Below, one piece after another: positions 5,111 through 9,074 of a stretch of DNA of 9,074 nt (the stretch's first letter is position 1; each line of letters begins with the position of its first letter). Position numbers and translations under genes: made by a program. Origin of the DNA: RGIG3009 sp045590415 (GTDB lineage: Bacteria > Bacillota > Clostridia > Oscillospirales > Acutalibacteraceae); contig JAZNRA010000056.1 of NCBI GenBank assembly GCA_045590415.1, positions 1-9,074 of the forward strand, written 5' to 3'. The notes under the pieces are model-generated. The model searched no databases and was not told the DNA's origin. It was given only the letters and a program-made list of their open reading frames with translations.

Positions 5111-5481
5111 GTGCGGGTCAGCTCGCAGACGGAGAAGCCCAATTTTTCGATCGCGTATTCGCGGATCGCGGTGATTGCCGCTTCTACCTGCGACACCGTT
5201 CCCGTTACGATGACGGTGCCGCTGAAGCGATCCACAAAGCCGAGCTCAACGCCCGAGGATTTCAGCGCAATATCGCCGGCGATAATGGCGGTCTCGCTGG
5301 GGCTCAAGGTTAAAATGCCGATAGCACCTGCGTGATCCACCGCGGGATCCAGACCGAGCTTGCGATACAGAATGTCCTCGGGGTGCGCGATGATATGCGC
5401 CAGGGTGATCTGCTTACCGGGGACAAGTTCTTGTATGATGCGGGTTTTTTTCTCTTGTTGATTCAGCACGTCAAGTTCCAT
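5107..5481 (-). CDS. pduU: PduU/EutS-type circularly permuted shell protein
   Basis: A 124-residue protein matching the permuted BMC-H subfamily PduU/EutS. It has VPGKQITLAHIIAHP near residues 20-34, AIGILTLSPSETAIIAGDIA in the middle, and GFVDRFSGTVIVTG followed by VEAAITAIREYA toward the end. In this subfamily the N-terminal strands form a small beta-barrel plug over the hexamer pore. The length is typical. AGGAGG sits about 7 bases before the ATG and overlaps the end of the activase gene. The close coupling with the GTPase gene fits a known pairing in pdu and eut operons and suggests the GTPase may act at this shell protein (inference). Confidence 0.94.
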   Translation of the reverse strand: MELDVLNQQEKKTRIIQELVPGKQITLAHIIAHPEDILYRKLGLDPAVDHAGAIGILTLSPSETAIIAGDIALKSSGVELGFVDRFSGTVIVTGTVSQVEAAITAIREYAIEKLGFSVCELTRT

Positions 5482-5485
5482 TGTG

Positions 5486-6277
5486 TCATCCTCCTATCAG
5501 TGCTTTGAGCCCGTACGACTCCGCTTTTTTTCTGAGCAGTTCCATGTGCTCCGCGCTCGGCGGGGTGATATGCGACATGGTGTACTCGCGGCCGAGACCG
5601 GTGTATTTATCCTGCCCCATCCGATGATAGGGAAGCAAGTGGATCTCCCGCACGTTCGGCAGGGAGGCGGCGAAAGCGGCGATGGCGCCGATCTCTTCTT
5701 CCGTGTCGTTAAACGTGGGGATCACCGGCACACGAATGATCAGGCGTTTTGCCTTTTCGGCGATCAGCCGGGCGTTTTGCAGGATGCGGTCGTTGGGCCT
5801 GGTGGTGAATTCCTGGTGTTTGGCGCTGTCCATGTGTTTGATATCCATCAGCACACAATCCAGCACCGGCAGATAGCGTTCGATCGTTTCGGGCGGTGCG
5901 AAGCCGGTGGTTTCGATGGCGGTGTGCACACCGTTTTCCTGACAGACGGTCAGAAGCGCTACCGCAAAATCCGGTTGCGTCAACGATTCACCGCCCGAAA
6001 GCGTGACGCCGCCGCCCGAACGGCGGTAATACATGCGATCGCGCAGGACCTCTTTCAGCACTTCCTCCACCGTGACGTCGCGGCCGACCGTTTTGGTGTT
6101 ACCGCCGAGCGTCATTTGTTGGACTTCATACAACTGGGATTCGGGGTTACAGCACCAACGGCATCTGAGCGGGCATCCTTTGAGGAAAACCAGGGTGCGG
6201 ATGCCGGAACCGTCGTGGGTGGAAAATCGCTGAATATCGAAGATCCTGCCGGTCACCGATAACAACGAGGTATCCAT
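5486..6277 (-). CDS. Glycyl radical enzyme activating enzyme (radical SAM), short form
   Basis: A 263-residue radical SAM activase. The 4Fe-4S/SAM motif CxxxCxxC is at Cys35, Cys39 and Cys42 within GCPLRCRWC, preceded by the activase signature HDGSGIRTLVFLKGC. The SAM-binding GGE motif is SGGES at 94-98, and DIKHMD (145-150) and HLLPYHRMG (213-221) are typical of the family. It would place the glycyl radical on the dehydratase encoded just upstream. The only cysteines are at 35, 39, 42, 43, 112 and 141, so the two-cluster ferredoxin-like insert of many activases is absent, as in the pyruvate formate-lyase activase. Its ATG overlaps the dehydratase stop (TAATG), with AAGGAGGG 4 bases before the ATG, so translation is coupled. 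Confidence 0.95.
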   Translation of the reverse strand: MDTSLLSVTGRIFDIQRFSTHDGSGIRTLVFLKGCPLRCRWCCNPESQLYEVQQMTLGGNTKTVGRDVTVEEVLKEVLRDRMYYRRSGGGVTLSGGESLTQPDFAVALLTVCQENGVHTAIETTGFAPPETIERYLPVLDCVLMDIKHMDSAKHQEFTTRPNDRILQNARLIAEKAKRLIIRVPVIPTFNDTEEEIGAIAAFAASLPNVREIHLLPYHRMGQDKYTGLGREYTMSHITPPSAEHMELLRKKAESYGLKALIGG

Positions 6278-8805
6278 TAAAACCCTCCTTGCTCGGTGCG
6301 GTTGATAATGTCGTCTTGGAGGGAGCGGGACAGCGTGGTGAACAACGCGCTGTATCCTGCTACACGAACGACCAGTGAACGGTAGTTTTCGGGATGCTTC
6401 TGCGCATCGCGAAGTGTCTCGCGGCTGACGACGTTAAACTGAACGTGACTTCCTTTTTGGTCGAAATAGCCGCGAACCAGTGCGACAAAGCTTTCCAGAC
6501 CGCTGCGGCCTGCCAGAGCACTGGGGTGGAATTTCATGTTGAAAAGGGTACCGTTAGAAGCAATGTAATGATCGAGTCTGGCAACCGAGTTTGCTGCGGC
6601 TGTCGGACCGTTTACGTCACGGCCTGCGGCAGGGGAAACACCGTCTGCTACCGGCGTGAAGGCCAGGCGGCCATCCGGTGTGGCACCGGTCTGCGCGCCG
6701 AGCGGCACGTTCGCGGATACCGGGTATAAGCCGGCTTGATATGCACCGCCGCGCGGGTTGCGATACCGCTCAACGGGGCGGGTGTAGGTATAAGCCACGT
6801 CGCGGGCAAAGCTATCGATCTCGCGGTCGTCGTTACCGAATTTCGGTAGTGCCGAGATGCGATCGAGCAACTGTTGATACCGTGCTTTTTGCTCGTCGGT
6901 GCAGGGGTTTTGTGCGATGGTGAGATACACCGCTTTGATATCGTCCGGCGTCAAGGTGCGGCCGCTGTCGACCATGCTCTTGACGACTTGTTTCGTAAGT
7001 TTTTCGGCTTGTTTGGGATCCATATCCTTGCCGTAGTTGTTTTCAAGCGCTTGACGGAACTCGGCAAGCGTTACGTATTTCTCGTTAAAGACGAGTTCTC
7101 GCACGGCGGTCAGTGCGTCGGCAACGTTTGCTATACCGAAGCCCTGCGGGCCGGTAAAGTTGTAAACGCAACCGCCTTCCTGCGCACTCTTGCCGCGGCC
7201 GATGCAATCCTCCAGCATGGAGGAGAGGAACGGCAACGGGCAACGTTCCATATGTGCTTGGTCGATCGCGTTATCCGCGTTGACCATCAGCTCGATGAAA
7301 TACTCCATCTGCTTTTTGTAAGCGCCGTAGAACTCGTCAAAGGATTTCATAGAGGCGACGTCGCCGGTTTGGGGACCAACCTGAATGCCTTTATCCAAGC
7401 CGTTTGAGAAGGTGAGCTCCAGCGGACGGCACATGTTAAAGAAGGCGGCGTCGTGCCAGCCGTCGGTCTTGCCCGATTTTTGCGGCTCCACGCAGCCGAT
7501 GATGTTGTAATCGCGTGCGTCCTGCAGCGTCAAGCCGCGGTTTTGAAGTGCGGGGACGATGACCTCGTCGTTGTAATACGCAGGGAGACCGATACCGGTG
7601 CGGGTGATCTCTGCAGCGCGGATCATGAACTCATGCGGCGTGCCGTTCCATACGCGCACCGAGAAGGACGGTTGCGGGAGCAGCACGTGCAAGGTGGCGT
7701 TGATGCACATATACGACATGTCGTTGGTGGCGTCCTTGCCGTCCTTGTCCTGACCGCCGGCGCACAAATTCTGGAACATGCTGTAGCCCGCGAAGCCCTC
7801 GGCGGAGGCGAGATCGCGGACCTTACCGAGGTCGTTCAGCTTGACCCACACGCAGTCAACATATTCCTGCGCCTGCTCGCGAGTGATAACACCCTTGTCC
7901 AGATCTGCTTTTAAATAAGGATACATATACTGGTCGAAACGGCCGGGCGAGATCGAGTGACCGCTCGATTCCACCTGGATGAGCATTTGCACAAACCAGA
8001 AGGATTGGCACGCTTCGTAGAACGAGGTGGCGCCGTGAGCGGGAACGCGCGAGCAGTTTTCCGCAATTTTAAGAAGCTCCGCTTTGCGCACGTCGTCCGC
8101 GCAAGCCGTCGCCTGCTTCCGTGCGAGCTCGGCGTAGCGGTTGGCGTACATCTCAACGGCATCGCAGGTGATAAGCACGGCGTTTAAGAAATGATGGCGT
8201 TTTGCGTAATCGGCATCGGTAACGCGCAGTTTAGCGAGTGCAGCACGCGCTTCTTCGGCGATGCCGCGGTAACCGATTTTGAGCACCTTGCCGTAATCTA
8301 CCGTGACGTGACCGACGCCGTTGTAGAAGTAGTTGCCGGGCGTGAAAATGTTATGGTCGATCGCCGCGATGGTTTCCGGCACCATGTACGAGGTGGCAAG
8401 CTCGCTGGTCGTTCTGCCCTTCCAATAGGGGAAGACCTTGCGCAGAGCGTTTTTGGTCTCCTCGGAGATATAGAAAGGATCAGCCGAGCGTGTGGCGAGC
8501 GTGTCGAATTCCGCCTCTACCCATTCGTAGGAATATTCCGGGAACAGCTGCGCACCGCGCGGGTTCTTGGAGCTGGAACCGACGATCAACTCCAACGGGC
8601 GGATGGTGATCGGAATATGCGCCAGAATATGTGCGAACGCTTTTGCACGGCGCAGAATGATCGGTTCACCCTCCGTTTGTTGATACGATTCCGTCAGCAG
8701 TACCGCGCGATACGGTTCGATCTCGGGCATTTTTTCAAACAAATGCTCCACGAGTTTCGGGATGCGCGGGCTTTTTTGAATGTCTTGCGTATAAGTAGTG
8801 GACAT
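6277..8805 (-). CDS. B12-independent glycyl radical diol dehydratase (probable 1,2-propanediol dehydratase)
   Basis: An 842-residue glycyl radical enzyme. The C-terminal glycyl loop is RVAGYSA, with the radical on Gly817. The active-site loop GCVEPQKSGKTDGWHD places the thiyl Cys438, base Glu440 and Asp452 in the arrangement of Clostridium butyricum glycerol dehydratase (Cys433, Glu435, Asp447), and NGVGHV supplies the matching His166. This marks the diol dehydratase branch rather than pyruvate formate-lyase. Glycerol is a possible alternative substrate, but the aldolase and Pdu-type neighbours favour 1,2-propanediol to propionaldehyde. I chose the ATG at 8805 for its GGGAGGG ribosome binding site 7 bases upstream; a start at 8823 would overrun that site. 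Only a short N-terminal tail precedes the conserved domain, with no clear encapsulation peptide. Confidence 0.95.
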   Translation of the reverse strand: MSTTYTQDIQKSPRIPKLVEHLFEKMPEIEPYRAVLLTESYQQTEGEPIILRRAKAFAHILAHIPITIRPLELIVGSSSKNPRGAQLFPEYSYEWVEAEFDTLATRSADPFYISEETKNALRKVFPYWKGRTTSELATSYMVPETIAAIDHNIFTPGNYFYNGVGHVTVDYGKVLKIGYRGIAEEARAALAKLRVTDADYAKRHHFLNAVLITCDAVEMYANRYAELARKQATACADDVRKAELLKIAENCSRVPAHGATSFYEACQSFWFVQMLIQVESSGHSISPGRFDQYMYPYLKADLDKGVITREQAQEYVDCVWVKLNDLGKVRDLASAEGFAGYSMFQNLCAGGQDKDGKDATNDMSYMCINATLHVLLPQPSFSVRVWNGTPHEFMIRAAEITRTGIGLPAYYNDEVIVPALQNRGLTLQDARDYNIIGCVEPQKSGKTDGWHDAAFFNMCRPLELTFSNGLDKGIQVGPQTGDVASMKSFDEFYGAYKKQMEYFIELMVNADNAIDQAHMERCPLPFLSSMLEDCIGRGKSAQEGGCVYNFTGPQGFGIANVADALTAVRELVFNEKYVTLAEFRQALENNYGKDMDPKQAEKLTKQVVKSMVDSGRTLTPDDIKAVYLTIAQNPCTDEQKARYQQLLDRISALPKFGNDDREIDSFARDVAYTYTRPVERYRNPRGGAYQAGLYPVSANVPLGAQTGATPDGRLAFTPVADGVSPAAGRDVNGPTAAANSVARLDHYIASNGTLFNMKFHPSALAGRSGLESFVALVRGYFDQKGSHVQFNVVSRETLRDAQKHPENYRSLVVRVAGYSALFTTLSRSLQDDIINRTEQGGF

Positions 8806-8837
8806 ATTGATACCCTCCCACATTTCATTCTGTACTC

Positions 8838-8866
8838 AATTTACACGAATCCCACACAAATGTCAA
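8838..8866 (-). promoter_or_regulatory. Probable promoter of the dehydratase operon
   Basis: On the minus strand a perfect TTGACA -35 box (8866-8861) is followed after 17 bases by TAAATT (8843-8838), a moderate -10 box with 4 of 6 matches. The predicted start lies about 25-30 bases before the dehydratase ATG. The spacer contains TGTGG-N5-GTGT, shared with the internal promoter. A phased A-tract array begins 5 bases upstream of the -35 box. The weaker -10 suggests an activator may be needed (inference). Confidence 0.62.
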
Positions 8867-8870
8867 TAGC

Positions 8871-8976
8871 AAAACCAATAAAAACCAAATAAAAAATCAT
8901 AAAATCAAAGAAAAATCCGAAAATTCAACACAAAAAACCAAAAATGTGGAAAACAAAAGCCAAAAAACAGAAAAAA
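8871..8976. repeat. Phased A-tract array in the gene-free control region
   Basis: The roughly 270 bp upstream of the dehydratase hold no gene. In 8871-8976 the plus strand has runs of 4-6 A starting near 8871, 8880, 8891, 8901, 8911, 8920, 8932, 8940, 8950, 8962 and 8971, a mean spacing of about 10 bases, close to the helical repeat. Several runs end in CCAA, so the other strand reads TTGG followed by a T run. Such phasing is typical of intrinsically curved DNA and could act as an upstream promoter element. General A-richness may account for part of the pattern. Confidence 0.6.
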
Positions 8977-9043
8977 CCAACACACATTCCACATCTACGC
9001 GGCTCGTTGTGGAAAAAGAACACCGGTGGGAAATTTAAAAAGC

Positions 9044-9074
9044 AAAAAACGCCCTGCGAACTCATAGGAGTTCG
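9044..9074 (-). terminator. Probable intrinsic terminator of an upstream gene, cut by the window edge
   Basis: An inverted repeat, CGAACTC at 9057-9063 and GAGTTCG at 9068-9074 with a 4-base loop, ends exactly at the window edge. On the minus strand the second arm continues CAGGGCG and then a run of six T (9049-9044) and more T-rich sequence. If the missing outer bases pair with CAGGGC, this is a classic terminator that separates the operon from a minus-strand gene to the right. Confidence 0.55.

Noticed and set aside
5483..6262. Long plus-strand open frame opposite the activase (259 codons)
   Set aside because: Shadow of the radical SAM gene; GC-rich codon bias opens the opposite strand.
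8806..8823. Upstream in-frame start for the dehydratase (Met at 8823)
   Set aside because: The six extra codons consist of the ribosome binding site of the ATG at 8805.
8871..8980. CRISPR-like or other short repeat array
   Set aside because: The repeats are short A-runs with CCAA, without constant repeat length or distinct spacers. Phased A-tracts describe it better.
8806..9074. Small RNA, riboswitch or tRNA in the upstream gap
   Set aside because: The sequence is low-complexity A/T with no cloverleaf or recognisable riboswitch core; only the partial terminator at the edge forms a clear stem.

Overview
All genes I can support lie on the minus strand, so the window reads right to left. It holds most of a bacterial microcompartment (BMC) operon of the glycyl-radical-enzyme type (GRM). 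The cargo set fits the fucose/rhamnose or 1,2-propanediol class usually called GRM5. High-GC coding sequence, strong AGGAGG-type ribosome binding sites, AT-rich intergenic DNA, oxygen-sensitive glycyl radical chemistry and gene family similarities suggest an anaerobic member of the Clostridia (Firmicutes), probably from gut or sediment. I cannot name genus or species.

Layout in transcription order. At 9044-9074 is part of a probable terminator of an upstream gene. An A-rich, gene-free control region (8806-9074) follows, with phased A-tracts and a promoter. Then come the B12-independent diol dehydratase (8805-6277), its radical SAM activase (6277-5486), a PduU/EutS-type shell protein (5481-5107) and a PduV/EutP-type small GTPase (5110-4664). 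These four are joined by overlaps or 4-bp gaps. A 108-bp AT-rich gap contains a second, near-consensus promoter. The second block begins with a class II sugar-phosphate aldolase (4555-3746), a GlcG/HbpS (PduO C-terminal-like) protein (3735-3253) and a zinc-type alcohol dehydrogenase (3253-2045). It continues with five hexamer-type shell proteins (2030-435), an intercistronic hairpin, an EutN/CcmL pentameric vertex protein (348-67), and the first 26 codons of a PduS/RnfC-like flavoprotein (80 to the window edge).

How the parts probably work together (inference from families). The aldolase splits L-fuculose-1-phosphate or L-rhamnulose-1-phosphate into DHAP and L-lactaldehyde. Lactaldehyde is reduced to 1,2-propanediol. 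The activated glycyl radical enzyme dehydrates the diol to propionaldehyde, which is kept inside the protein shell. Aldehyde and cofactor are then recycled by alcohol and aldehyde dehydrogenases and by PduS-type electron transfer. Three proteins (aldolase, HbpS-like protein, alcohol dehydrogenase) carry terminal amphipathic helices that look like encapsulation peptides. No CoA-acylating aldehyde dehydrogenase, PduL, trimeric shell protein or regulator is visible; these would have to lie outside the window, most likely beyond pduS.

Points most worth a second look: a shell gene with a 26-residue N-terminal extension and a strong internal ribosome binding site that would also give a normal-length protein; a 13-bp hairpin just before the vertex protein gene; a cysteine-rich linker in the aldolase tail; a shell paralogue with an enlarged pore loop; a shared motif inside both promoters; and a roughly 10-bp-phased A-tract array upstream of the first promoter.
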